Of a stretch of 64,000 nt of DNA, positions 45,976 to 53,773 are shown one piece after another. The stretch is from Neopusillimonas maritima (GTDB lineage: Bacteria > Pseudomonadota > Gammaproteobacteria > Burkholderiales > Burkholderiaceae_B). Each line of letters opens with the position of its first letter. Position 1 is the stretch's first letter. The stretch covers positions 498,337 through 562,336 of the forward strand of contig NZ_NQOU01000001.1 of assembly GCF_003576595.1 (NCBI RefSeq), written 5' to 3'. Both the position numbers and the translations under genes were made by a program. Below the pieces are notes generated by a model. That model saw only the letters and a program-made list of their open reading frames with translations, did not search any database and was not told where the DNA came from.

Positions 45976-46587
45976 TTATCGCTCTACTCCGTAGCCCTCT
46001 TCACGCACGATACGCGGCGTAATTTCGCGCGGCTCAATGGAAACCGGCTGATAAATCACCCGTTTCTGCTCGGTGTCGTAACGCATTTCAACGTTGCCCG
46101 ACAGAGGGAAATCTTTGCGGAAGGGATGCCCGATAAACCCGTAATCGGTAAGAATGCGCCGCAAATCAGGGTGACCTTCGAACACAATGCCATACAAATC
46201 GAATGCTTCGCGCTCGAACCAGTTCACCGAAGGCCAGACATTGAACAGCGTATCTATCACGGGGAATTCATCGTTTTGCACCCATGTACGAACTCGCAAC
46301 CGCCAATTGTGCGCAACAGACAGCAGGTGGATCACAACGGCATAACGTTGCGGAAACTTGGGCGGCGCAACCTGCGCGGCGGGTTCGCCGTAAGTGGCGT
46401 AATCGACCCCGCATAAATCGATGCATAGTTCAAAAGACAATGCCGGCGTATCACGCAAAGCCGTACAGACATCTACCCACTGGCCCGCCGGGACATCAAG
46501 AGTGAGCTCGTTCAACGCTTCCTTCAGGGAACAGTTTTGGGCAAACTGTGTCTGCAGGTGATTTTTCAGAGTTTCAAGCCGGGTCAT
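45976..46587 (-). CDS. nuoC: NADH-quinone oxidoreductase subunit C
   Basis: 30-kDa-type subunit of 203 residues. The family motif is [29 protein letters not shown]-like and ends in the KDFPLSG segment. Separate nuoC and nuoD genes (rather than the fused nuoCD of enterobacteria) are the rule in beta-proteobacteria. Confidence 0.95.
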   Translation of the reverse strand: MTRLETLKNHLQTQFAQNCSLKEALNELTLDVPAGQWVDVCTALRDTPALSFELCIDLCGVDYATYGEPAAQVAPPKFPQRYAVVIHLLSVAHNWRLRVRTWVQNDEFPVIDTLFNVWPSVNWFEREAFDLYGIVFEGHPDLRRILTDYGFIGHPFRKDFPLSGNVEMRYDTEQKRVIYQPVSIEPREITPRIVREEGYGVER

Positions 46588-46623
46588 AATAAATTCGTCG
46601 GACGATTTAAAGGGGCGCGCAAA

Positions 46624-47100
46624 TTAGCGGGCGATGGTGTTGGTGAGGCGAATTTTATTTTGCATTTGCAAAAGCCCGTAAACCAGCGCTTCCGCTGTGG
46701 GGGGACACCCCGGCACATAAACATCGACCGGGACTATTCGATCGCAGCCCCTGACGACGGAATAAGAATAGTGATAATAGCCGCCCCCGTTCGCACAGGA
46801 GCCCATGGAAACCACCCAACGCGGCTCGGGCATTTGGTCGTAAACCTTGCGCAAGGCAGGTGCCATTTTGTTGCACAAAGTGCCGGCCACGATCATGAGG
46901 TCGGACTGGCGCGGACTGGGGCGAAAAATAATACCGAATTGGTCAAGGTCGTAGCGCGCCGCGCCGGCGTGCATCATTTCCACGGCACAGCAAGCCAGGC
47001 CGAATGTCATTGGCCATAGAGAACCGGTTTTCGCCCAGTTCAAAAACTTGTCTGCATTGGTCGTGATAAAGCCTTCTTTCAGAATGCCGTCGATTGCCAT
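46624..47100 (-). CDS. nuoB: NADH-quinone oxidoreductase subunit B
   Basis: Carries the terminal cluster N2 that reduces quinone; 158 residues. The tandem cysteines in [12 protein letters not shown] and the further ligands in [11 protein letters not shown] and [11 protein letters not shown] are all present. 65 bases separate it from nuoA, 36 from nuoC. Confidence 0.96.
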   Translation of the reverse strand: MAIDGILKEGFITTNADKFLNWAKTGSLWPMTFGLACCAVEMMHAGAARYDLDQFGIIFRPSPRQSDLMIVAGTLCNKMAPALRKVYDQMPEPRWVVSMGSCANGGGYYHYSYSVVRGCDRIVPVDVYVPGCPPTAEALVYGLLQMQNKIRLTNTIAR

Positions 47101-47165
47101 GATTTAGCCCATATAACGATAAATGCCGTATGCCGGCCTTAACAAACCTGCCACGCAAGCCTCGA

Positions 47166-47525
47166 CTACTCCCAGTCGAGCGCGCCCTTCTTCCACTCGT
47201 AAAGGAAACCAACGGTGAGCACCGCCAGAAACACCATTACAGTCCAGAACCCCGCCATGCCAAGGGCATCGTTTGCAATTGCCCAAGGGAAAAGAAAGGC
47301 GATTTCAAGGTCGAACAAAATAAAGAGAATGGCAACCAGGTAATAACGCACGTCGAACTTCATGCGTGAGTCATCAAAAGCTTCGAAACCACACTCGTAA
47401 GGAGACAGCTTCTCGGCATCGGGGCGATGAGGCCCCAACACGCGCCCAACCGTTAAAAGCGCAAAGCCGATGCCCGTGGCAACGATAATAAACAGCAGAA
47501 CGGGAAAATACTCTTGCAGGTTCAT
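47166..47525 (-). CDS. nuoA: NADH-quinone oxidoreductase subunit A
   Basis: First gene of the nuo operon; 119-residue membrane subunit with three helices. [33 protein letters not shown]-type loop (conserved Cys and acidic residues) is present. The frame is open up to 47582, but ATG 47525 gives the family start [12 protein letters not shown]. The island's left junction is only about 110 bases upstream. Confidence 0.94.
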   Translation of the reverse strand: MNLQEYFPVLLFIIVATGIGFALLTVGRVLGPHRPDAEKLSPYECGFEAFDDSRMKFDVRYYLVAILFILFDLEIAFLFPWAIANDALGMAGFWTVMVFLAVLTVGFLYEWKKGALDWE

Positions 47526-47559
47526 GCCATGCGTCCAACCGTGATAAGTAAACTTTTGG

Positions 47560-47598
47560 ATTGTATCATTTTGCGAACGCACATTTGGGGGTTAACCC
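47560..47598 (-). promoter_or_regulatory. Putative nuo promoter -10 and upstream palindrome
   Basis: Reading leftward, TACAAT at 47565-47560 lies 35 bases before the nuoA ATG and is a good -10; no convincing -35 is seen at 16-18 bases. A perfect 10-bp palindrome GGGTTAACCC lies at 47589-47598, about where an activator or repressor could bind. Both are pattern matches only. Confidence 0.35.
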
Positions 47599-47625
47599 TG
47601 TTTTGATACAAAACAGCGAAGCAAA

Positions 47626-47644
47626 ACAAAAGCCACCCCGAAAG
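47626..47644. other. Left island junction (attL-like) in a split terminator
   Basis: ACAAAAGCCACC (47626-47637) is the left half of a stem whose exact complement GGTGGCTTTTGT lies at 62297-62308. It is followed by CCGAAAG (47638-47644), repeated in direct orientation at 62291-62297. Joining the flanks through one copy gives a 12-bp perfect hairpin with loop CCGAAA and a T-rich tail, so this is read as the left end of the inserted element. Confidence 0.75.
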
Positions 47645-47686
47645 AGTATATAGTGAATTTTGTGTACTTCTGTCGGTGAGTGAGTG

Positions 47687-47727
47687 AATGCCCCATGAGC
47701 AATGGTTTTTGGGGCATTTTCATTTTT
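47687..47727 (+). terminator. Terminator-like hairpin inside the left island end
   Basis: AATGCCCCA (47687-47695) pairs with TGGGGCATT (47710-47718), followed by TTCATTTTT on the plus strand. There is no rightward gene before it, so it would stop transcription entering the island from the nuo side. Confidence 0.6.
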
Positions 47728-47731
47728 ACAC

Positions 47732-47752
47732 GGTGTGTAATTTGGTGTGTAA
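47732..47752 (+). repeat. Tandem GGTGTGTAA repeats near left end
   Basis: Two copies of GGTGTGTAA, 12 bases apart (47732-47740 and 47744-47752). The segment GTGTAATTT from the first copy recurs inverted at 62261-62269 near the right junction. Could be recombinase or accessory-protein binding sites; short repeats of this look also occur upstream of P4-type integrases. The rest of 47760-48010 shows a small hairpin (CGCCGCAAGCGGCG) but no gene. Confidence 0.4.
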
Positions 47753-47808
47753 AAATAGGAGCACTTGTTCCAAGGGCTCTGCCCTCTCGCCGCAAGCGGC
47801 GATTCACC

Positions 47809-47832
47809 CGAGGTATTTCACGACCAGCGATG
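47809..47832 (+). repeat. 24-bp cargo-flanking direct repeat, copy 1
   Basis: CGAGGTATTTCACGACCAGC followed by GATG. Copy 2 at 54720-54743 differs at one base (G for C at position 11) and has the same orientation. The two copies bracket the metal cargo within the island. Confidence 0.7.
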
Positions 47833-48010
47833 TGATCGAGTGAGAGCACAGATACAGATAACTTCCTCGGGGATGCTTAAAAGTGAGCAATGGTCGTACC
47901 ACCATACTCATACTGTAGCTGGAGATTGCCACATTAAATTGGCCGCCCGTCGCTCTGGTCGCAAAGCGAACATTCGAAGTGGTGCCCAGAGCGCCATCTT
48001 CCAGCCGTAA

Positions 48011-48109
48011 AAGGCCAGGGATTTCGTTGAGACCGAAACCCAGCTACTGCGCCGTTTTCACAAACTTCAGCCTATCAAACTCGCCAGTTACTACGCGTCT
48101 GTTAAGTAA
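48011..48109 (+). pseudogene. Possible remnant of a coding 3' end
   Basis: A 32-codon open stretch ending in TAA without a start codon encodes a protein-like tail (FVETETQLLRRFHKLQPIKL then ASYYASVK). Amino-acid composition looks like a real C-terminus, but I do not recognise it and it may be chance. A stop codon immediately precedes it. It lies in the non-coding stretch between the left island end and the first cargo gene. Confidence 0.25.
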
Positions 48110-48130
48110 AAGTATTTGAAGGCTTCTCGA

Positions 48131-48598
48131 TCACTCTACCTTTAGATTTTGCTGGTATTGCAGCATTTGCTCCATCATCAGCTGCATTTGATCCATGCGC
48201 TCCTGCATCATCTGAATTTGTTGCTCGTTAGACAGACTACCACCATTCTTTGATTTACCGCCGCCGTTCATCATGTGCTGACCTCCCATCATGCCGTTTT
48301 GTCCACGCATCATGCCGGGGCCCATCATACCGTGATGCATAAAACCCATTTGCTCTTGCATCGCCTCCCTGTGTTCTCGCATCAATCGTTGCCGTTCTTG
48401 CGGTGAAGCTTCATCAGGAATGCGTTGCATCAGCTGGTTCATGTGAGACCAGTTCTGGTGCATCTGTTGCATTTGCTCCTGATCCATCATCATGCCAGGA
48501 CCATGCCCTTGCCATGAGCCTTGATCACCATGCGCTAGCACGAATGCAGGAAAAACCAACAACGCAGCGGTTGCTGTAAGTCCTTTAAATGAAATCAT
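48131..48598 (-). CDS. His/Met-rich periplasmic protein, probable metal binder
   Basis: 155-residue exported protein: signal peptide MISFKGLTATAALLVFPAFVLA ending at AHG, then a region rich in Met, His and Gln (GHGPGMMMDQEQMQQMHQNW, MGFMHHGMMGPGMMRGQNGM) with no cysteine, and a C-terminal Gln/Met-rich helix. Such composition suits Cu(I) or other soft-metal binding. Start 48598 is chosen because GAGGG lies 9 bases before it and it yields a clean signal peptide; the frame is open to 48649. Divergent from the cation transporter operon. Family not named; function inferred. Confidence 0.65.
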   Translation of the reverse strand: MISFKGLTATAALLVFPAFVLAHGDQGSWQGHGPGMMMDQEQMQQMHQNWSHMNQLMQRIPDEASPQERQRLMREHREAMQEQMGFMHHGMMGPGMMRGQNGMMGGQHMMNGGGKSKNGGSLSNEQQIQMMQERMDQMQLMMEQMLQYQQNLKVE

Positions 48599-48706
48599 AA
48601 AGTTTACCCTCGAAATAAAATTAGACGTCCACATCATCGCACTTATCATTGTAGATCTTTATCCAGACAAACGCCGATTTTGACGACTACTAGTGTAGAT
48701 TAGTTA

Positions 48707-48737
48707 TTGACCCTGTAGTGGCTACAGGGTTTTAAAT
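48707..48737 (+). promoter_or_regulatory. CadR/PbrR-type MerR-family promoter
   Basis: -35 TTGACC (48707-48712) and -10 TTAAAT (48732-48737) are separated by 19 bases, the long spacer that MerR-family activators untwist. A perfect dyad ACCCTGTAG-TGG-CTACAGGGT (48710-48730) fills the spacer and closely resembles CadR/PbrR operators. It drives the rightward cation transporter run. No MerR-family gene is next to it or anywhere in the window. Confidence 0.8.
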
Positions 48738-48770
48738 TGCATCATTTGTACGAAAACCGGAGCCGAGAAA

Positions 48771-49667
48771 ATGAGCAAACCCTGCAATGGGCAGTGTGGT
48801 AGTGAAGACTCTGTCGTAGATGACAAGTTTCAGGGACGCGCCACCGCCGAAACAGGTAGCCAGCTAAGCACCTACAAAATACCAAAAATGGATTGTCCCT
48901 CGGAAGAGCGAATGATTCGAATGGCACTGACTGGCGTTGAAAACATTCAGTCGCTGTCATTCGATTTATCGGGTCGTACATTGGAAATTATCCACCATGG
49001 AGAAACCGGTCCTATTACCAGCAAACTGGAAAACCTGGGCTTGGGTGCTTCCTTGCAGCGGACAGAAGACGCCAGCGCTGAATCCGTCAGAGCGGCTGAA
49101 TCTTCTAAGGCCAACGAAAGCGAAGAATCCGGCACTTTATGGATACTGCTGGCAATCAACGGCCTGATGTTTCTGGTCGAGATGACGATGGGCCTGATCG
49201 CCCAGTCCGCTGGCCTGATTGCAGACTCGCTAGACATGCTTGCCGATGCCGCCGTCTACGGTCTCGCACTTTACGCCGTTGGGCACGGCATCAAAATGCA
49301 GGTCAGAGCGGCCCATGTGGCAGGCATCCTCCAGCTTATCCTTGCCGTCGGTGTACTGGTTGAGGTTGGCAGGCGTTTTCTGTTCGGCAGTGATCCCCAG
49401 TCGTCAATGATGATGACCGTCGCCTCTGTTGCTCTCGTTGCCAACATCAGCTGCCTTCTTCTGATCGCAAAACACCGTGAAGGCGGTGCTCACATGAAAG
49501 CCAGCTGGATCTTTTCGGCCAATGATGTGGTTATCAATCTGGGAGTTATCCTTGCGGGGCTTCTTGTTGCCTGGACCGGTTCAAACTATCCGGATCTGGT
49601 TATTGGCGGCGTTGTGGGAGGCATTGTATTCATTGGTGCCAAGCGCATCCTTGCACTAAAAGGATAA
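48771..49667 (+). CDS. Cation transporter with N-terminal HMA-like domain
   Basis: 298-residue membrane protein. The N-terminus has MSKPCNGQCG and an HMA-like metal-binding fold with KMDCPSEERMIRMAL (about residues 36-110); six helices follow from about residue 123. Membrane metal site residues appear as DSLDMLAD in helix 2 and ANDVVIN in helix 5, unlike the HxxxD pairs of typical CDF zinc exporters. This type sits behind CadR-like promoters in cadmium/lead resistance loci. First gene of the rightward cargo operon; lspA begins 4 bases after it. Confidence 0.75.
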   Translation: MSKPCNGQCGSEDSVVDDKFQGRATAETGSQLSTYKIPKMDCPSEERMIRMALTGVENIQSLSFDLSGRTLEIIHHGETGPITSKLENLGLGASLQRTEDASAESVRAAESSKANESEESGTLWILLAINGLMFLVEMTMGLIAQSAGLIADSLDMLADAAVYGLALYAVGHGIKMQVRAAHVAGILQLILAVGVLVEVGRRFLFGSDPQSSMMMTVASVALVANISCLLLIAKHREGGAHMKASWIFSANDVVINLGVILAGLLVAWTGSNYPDLVIGGVVGGIVFIGAKRILALKG

Positions 49668-49671
49668 TTCG

Positions 49672-50187
49672 ATGTCTGAACACCGTGCTAGTTTTTCTAC
49701 GTTTATCTTTCTCGGCTTTTCCACACTGGTAGCGCTGGCCGACCAGCTTATTAAATGGCTCGTCCAGCAATCCATGGCTTACGGGCAATCGGTTGAGATC
49801 ACTCCTTTCTTTAATTGGGTGCACGTATGGAATAAAGGCGCTGCCTTTAGTCTCTTCGCCGATGGCGGGGGCTGGCAGCGATATTTTTTTATTGCGATAG
49901 CCGTTGTCGTCTCGGCTGTTCTGGTCAAATTGATGCGGGACAGCCATAAGCGAACAGAAGCCCTGGCCTATGCGATGGTACTTGGCGGTGCATTCGGAAA
50001 TGTCATCGACCGAGTTTTCCGAGGCTACGTTGTCGATTACCTGGATTTCCATTGGCAATCTTGGCATTGGCCGGCGTTCAACCTTGCCGACGTGTTCATC
50101 CTCCTGAGCGTGGCCATGATTTTGGTCACGGGCTTCACAGCCGAGAAAGGTGCCGGGAATAACATGGAAAATCGCCAGAATGGCTAG
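49672..50187 (+). CDS. lspA: Signal peptidase II paralogue in metal operon
   Basis: Lipoprotein signal peptidase of 171 residues with four helices. Both catalytic aspartates are present (GNVIDR, D113; FNLADVFI, D140), as is NKGAAFSLF. Placement between two cation transporters suggests it serves the resistance system, as PbrC does in the Cupriavidus lead operon; the cell's housekeeping lspA should lie elsewhere. Confidence 0.88.
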   Translation: MSEHRASFSTFIFLGFSTLVALADQLIKWLVQQSMAYGQSVEITPFFNWVHVWNKGAAFSLFADGGGWQRYFFIAIAVVVSAVLVKLMRDSHKRTEALAYAMVLGGAFGNVIDRVFRGYVVDYLDFHWQSWHWPAFNLADVFILLSVAMILVTGFTAEKGAGNNMENRQNG

Positions 50188-50197
50188 TTTTCGCGCG

Positions 50198-50247
50198 GTC
50201 GCAACACTCGCTAAGCCCTCTGAGCCAGGCTTAGCGAGTGTTGCGAC
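50198..50247. repeat. Perfect 20-bp inverted repeat between lspA and the CDF gene
   Basis: GTCGCAACACTCGCTAAGCC (50198-50217) and its exact complement (50228-50247) enclose a 10-base loop. No T-tract follows on either strand, so it is not a standard terminator. It lies 11 bases after the lspA stop and 37 before the next ATG. Confidence 0.85.
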
Positions 50248-50284
50248 TACGTTTAATTGAACAGCAACGACCAAGGAGAAAACA

Positions 50285-51193
50285 ATGGGCCACGAGCATG
50301 CTCACATGTCACCGGATACTAAGGATAAGAGAGTTGCAGTAGCTATCTGGGCGAACGGTATCCTAACCTTGGCTCAGATCGCTGGAGGGATCTTCGCTGG
50401 CAGCTTGGCGCTGATAGCCGACGCTATACACAACTTTTCGGATATGGCGTCACTATTTATCGCATTTGCGGCGCGGAAGATTGCACGCCGCCCGGCCGAC
50501 TCGAAGATGACCTTTGGCTACGGGAGAATTGAGGTTGTTGCGGCACTCATAAATTACACCACTTTGATAATGATCGGGGCATATTTGATCTACGAAGGTG
50601 GCATGCGATTCATAGATCCCCCGGAAATCAAGGGGTGGTGGGTAGTTTGGCTTGGCATTATCGCATTGGTAGTGGATGGTTTGACCGCGCTGCTTACTTA
50701 CTCCATGCAAAAGGACAGCGTCAACATCCGTGCGCTGTTTCTACACAACTTGTCTGATGCGTTTGCGTCAATTGCAGTCGTTGTAGGCGGCGCCCTGATT
50801 CTCCTGTACGACATGCGTTGGGTTGATCCCGCGATCACAATTGGTATCGCAAGCTATATTCTCTACCTGGGTCTAACGGAAATCGGCGGAACCATCCGGA
50901 CACTCATGCTGGGTAGTCCATTGGATATCGACACAGATTCTGTCATCGAGGCTTTATCAAACGTAGAAGGCGTTTTAGACCTTCACCACGTACATTTCTG
51001 GCAGATGGGTGAGCATGATGCCTCCCTCGACGCCCATGTGGTGGTCGAAATAAGTGCCTGGAATGAACTTGAAAAAGTCAAGGGTGGGATAAAACGAACT
51101 TTGGAAAACGAGTTCGGCATCACTCATTCAACATTGGAGTTTGAACATCCTGATCACAGTCACAAAGATGCCCATACTTATGGCCATGGCTAG
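50285..51193 (+). CDS. Cation diffusion facilitator (CzcD/ZitB-like)
   Basis: 302-residue inner-membrane divalent metal/H+ antiporter. Six helices; transport-site pairs HNFSD (helix 2) and HNLSD (helix 5) are the Zn/Cd type HxxxD. A cytoplasmic C-terminal domain follows with HHVHFWQMG, and both termini are His-rich (GHEHAHM; DHSHKDAHTYGHG). Ribosome binding site AAGGAG precedes the ATG. Second transporter of the cargo operon. Confidence 0.9.
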   Translation: MGHEHAHMSPDTKDKRVAVAIWANGILTLAQIAGGIFAGSLALIADAIHNFSDMASLFIAFAARKIARRPADSKMTFGYGRIEVVAALINYTTLIMIGAYLIYEGGMRFIDPPEIKGWWVVWLGIIALVVDGLTALLTYSMQKDSVNIRALFLHNLSDAFASIAVVVGGALILLYDMRWVDPAITIGIASYILYLGLTEIGGTIRTLMLGSPLDIDTDSVIEALSNVEGVLDLHHVHFWQMGEHDASLDAHVVVEISAWNELEKVKGGIKRTLENEFGITHSTLEFEHPDHSHKDAHTYGHG

Positions 51194-51217
51194 CAGGGCT
51201 GCTGAAAAGGGTACCGT

Positions 51218-52228
51218 GTGGCAGATATGCTGCGAATGGCCGACCTTCCACTCGGTTACGAGCACGCCATGCGAGACGTAATTGAACGCCACCAGGTCTG
51301 GGCCTACCTCATCGCTGTTGTTTTCGGACTGTCTGTGGATTGGACATCGTCCCTCGGTGACAGTGTGCCGGATTACTTAATCTGGGGGTTGCTCGGAGTT
51401 CTGCTCTACGCCACATTTACTCAAACACCGTTGACCCACCTGTCTGATATGTTCCGGGACCGTCGGTTCATGGGTGCCTTGCTCACCGGAAATTTTCTGG
51501 TCATGCCGGCGATCACTGCCTTGCTGATATTGGCGCTGCCGGACAATGACGCGCTGAAGTTGGGAGTGCTTCTGGTATTGCTGATGCCCTGTACCGACTG
51601 GTTTGTCACCTTCACTCACCTAGGCAAGGGGGACAGCACCCGAGCCATTGCGGCAACACCGGTTCTGCTGATTGCTCAACTGGGTCTTCTTCCACTTTAC
51701 CTCTGGCTTTTCATGGGTAATCAGTTCGACGTGAATCTTGAGCTTGGGCGGCACCTCCTGCCGGCCTTTGGCGGGCTGATTATTGTCCCGCTTATCCTGG
51801 CATTTCTGACTGAAAAATGGGCCGAAAACTCCAGAAAAGCCATCGGGTTCATTCGCTTCATGGGTCTGATGCCGGTCCCTCTGCTGACAGTCGTACTGTT
51901 CATCATCTCAATGACACAGGTCAGCCAGATCGACAGTACCGGCTCACTTATCTGGCCCTTGATGATTCTGTTTCCGGCCTATCTTCTAGCTGCGGCTCTG
52001 GTTGGAAAGGCTCTGCGCCGGGTCTTTCGATTACCGGTAGAAACCGGTCGCACCGTCATCTTCAGCCTAGGAACACGCAACTCCTTCGTGGTTTTACCTT
52101 TGGCACTGTCAATGCCAGAGGCCTGGGCTGTGGCCGTCGTGGTGATTGTCGTCCAGTCTTTGTTGGAACTGTTTGGAATGATGCTTTATCTGCGGTGGGT
52201 GCCTAGTCGGCTGCTACCGGACACCTGA
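51218..52228 (+). CDS. Acr3-like / BASS-family transporter
   Basis: 336-residue membrane protein with about ten helices. MPCTDWFVTFTHLGKGD resembles the conserved cysteine motif in helix 4 of arsenite exporters of the Acr3 family, and SLGTRNSFVVLPLALSMP the paired helix-9 region. No arsR, arsC or arsH accompanies it, so arsenite as substrate is a guess; other anions are possible within this superfamily. The GTG at 51218 follows the CDF gene by 24 bases. Confidence 0.65.
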   Translation: MADMLRMADLPLGYEHAMRDVIERHQVWAYLIAVVFGLSVDWTSSLGDSVPDYLIWGLLGVLLYATFTQTPLTHLSDMFRDRRFMGALLTGNFLVMPAITALLILALPDNDALKLGVLLVLLMPCTDWFVTFTHLGKGDSTRAIAATPVLLIAQLGLLPLYLWLFMGNQFDVNLELGRHLLPAFGGLIIVPLILAFLTEKWAENSRKAIGFIRFMGLMPVPLLTVVLFIISMTQVSQIDSTGSLIWPLMILFPAYLLAAALVGKALRRVFRLPVETGRTVIFSLGTRNSFVVLPLALSMPEAWAVAVVVIVVQSLLELFGMMLYLRWVPSRLLPDT

Positions 52229-52272
52229 ATAATCTGAAACCCGTAAACTCATTTAAAATAGGAAGATCTCCC

Positions 52273-52911
52273 GTGCAAACCCGAACCCTGGTCATCAGTC
52301 TCCTTCTTTTTTGTCTGGTTGTCTTTGCTGGTGCTTTTGTTATTTACGATCGCTCCCAGGGCACTAATGAACCCGCCGTTGTTGAAAAAACGCCACTGGT
52401 GAGGGATTACTCTCCCGTTATTGGCCCTGAGGACGCGCCGGTAACCATTGTCGAGTTCTTCGACCCATCCTGCGAAGGTTGTCGCGCCATGCATCCCTAT
52501 GTGAAACAGATTCAGGCTGCCTACCCGGACAACGTGCGTCTGGTACTGCGCTACGTATTGTTTCACAAAGGCTCGGAAGAGGCCGTCAGAATTCTGGAAA
52601 CCGCCCGTGAACAGGGAATCTATGAACCGGTGCTTGACGCTGTTATGGAAGCACAGCCGAAATGGCACGATGATCCAAAGGTCACCGCAGCATGGGATGC
52701 GGCGGCGTCAGCCGGGCTTGACGTAGAAGCCGCCCGGGCCGGTATGAACTCACCCGAGATTGACGGCATTATTCAACAGGATGCTGCGGACGTTAAGGCG
52801 GTTGGAATTTCCGGAACCCCAACATTCTACGTTAACGGAGACATCTTGAGCCGCCTGGGGCCTCAGGAACTGTACGACCTGGTGACATCCAAGGTAGAGT
52901 CACTGGAATAA
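52273..52911 (+). CDS. DsbA-family membrane-anchored thioredoxin
   Basis: 212-residue protein with an N-terminal membrane helix/signal (residues 5-25), a DsbA/thioredoxin fold with redox motif CEGC (C67, C70) and cis-proline loop ISGTPTFYVNG. Starts with GTG 52273 behind AGGAAG. Probably periplasmic thiol oxidoreductase; beside ctaG and SCO genes it may handle cysteines of copper-site proteins (inference). Confidence 0.8.
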   Translation: MQTRTLVISLLLFCLVVFAGAFVIYDRSQGTNEPAVVEKTPLVRDYSPVIGPEDAPVTIVEFFDPSCEGCRAMHPYVKQIQAAYPDNVRLVLRYVLFHKGSEEAVRILETAREQGIYEPVLDAVMEAQPKWHDDPKVTAAWDAAASAGLDVEAARAGMNSPEIDGIIQQDAADVKAVGISGTPTFYVNGDILSRLGPQELYDLVTSKVESLE

Positions 52912-52930
52912 CAACAAAACCGGCAACGCT

Positions 52931-53773
52931 ATGTCACTGCTTGACTACCTTCTACCCTACGATTTCTCGCCGCTGACCGTGCTGAGCTACATGCTCGTGA
53001 TGGGGTTCTATGGCGTCGGGCTAATTCGGATGCCGGATTAGGATCGGCCTGGCTCGCTACGGATTTTTGCGTTCACCCTGGGGGTGCTGATCTGTTATGC
53101 GGTGATGCAGACGCGCTTCGATTACTACGCGCAATACATGTTCTTCGTCCATCGGGGCCAGCATCTGATTCTTCATCACATCGGGCCTATCCTTATCGCC
53201 CTGTCCAACCCTTTACCGGTCATGCGGTTCTGGTTTGAAAAAATCCGCCCGGGCTGGAGGCGCGCGCTACGGCCTCTGGGTTGGGTTTATCAGGTTCTGC
53301 AACAGCCCTTTATCGCCCTTTTCCTATTTGTTGGGCTCATTTATTTCTGGCTGTGGCCATCGATCCATTTCGACGCCATGCTCAGCCGGGAGCTGTACTG
53401 GGTCATGAACTGGAGCATGTTGCTGGATGGTCTTCTCTTCTGGTGGTTGATCTTTGACCCAAGACCGCCGGCGATCACCTCATCGTTGGGGTATGGCAGA
53501 CGCATGTTGGTTCTGGCTGCCGCGGGTGTGCTTCAGATGTTTCTTGGGGCGTGGATCGTGTTCTCACGTGACATGGTCTATGACGTTTACGAAGTCTGTG
53601 GCAGGGCCTGGCCGCTGGATCCAGAAGTCGACCAGCTTCTGGGCGGCATGCTGACCTATATTCCTCCGGCCATGATGAGCATTCTTGGCATTCTTCTGAT
53701 GCTCCGGCGAGCCATGCATCAGGACGGAAAATATACCAACCAATCCAAACAACTTGAGGAAACAGCGTCATGA
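52931..53773 (+). pseudogene. CtaG-like cytochrome oxidase assembly gene split by an amber codon
   Basis: From ATG 52931 the frame encodes MSLLDYLLPYDFSPLTVLSY and continues to a TAG at 53039-53041, after which the same frame goes on (DRPGSLRIFAFTLGVL...) to the stop at 53773 with no shift. Together they form a ~280-residue multi-helix membrane protein of the caa3-type CtaG family (YYAQYMFFVHRGQHLILHHIGP). A GTG at 53084 could restart a 229-residue product lacking the first helix. Likely a recent nonsense mutation (one base from GAG) or a sequencing error. Confidence 0.7.

Noticed and set aside
47583-47640. tRNA-Leu expected upstream of nuoA
   Set aside because: No cloverleaf, T-loop or CCA end could be found on either strand here or at the right junction, so the island is not scored as tRNA-integrated.
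47592-47849. 85-codon leftward frame at the left island end
   Set aside because: It spans the island junction, the terminator hairpin and the repeat, so its continuity is accidental.
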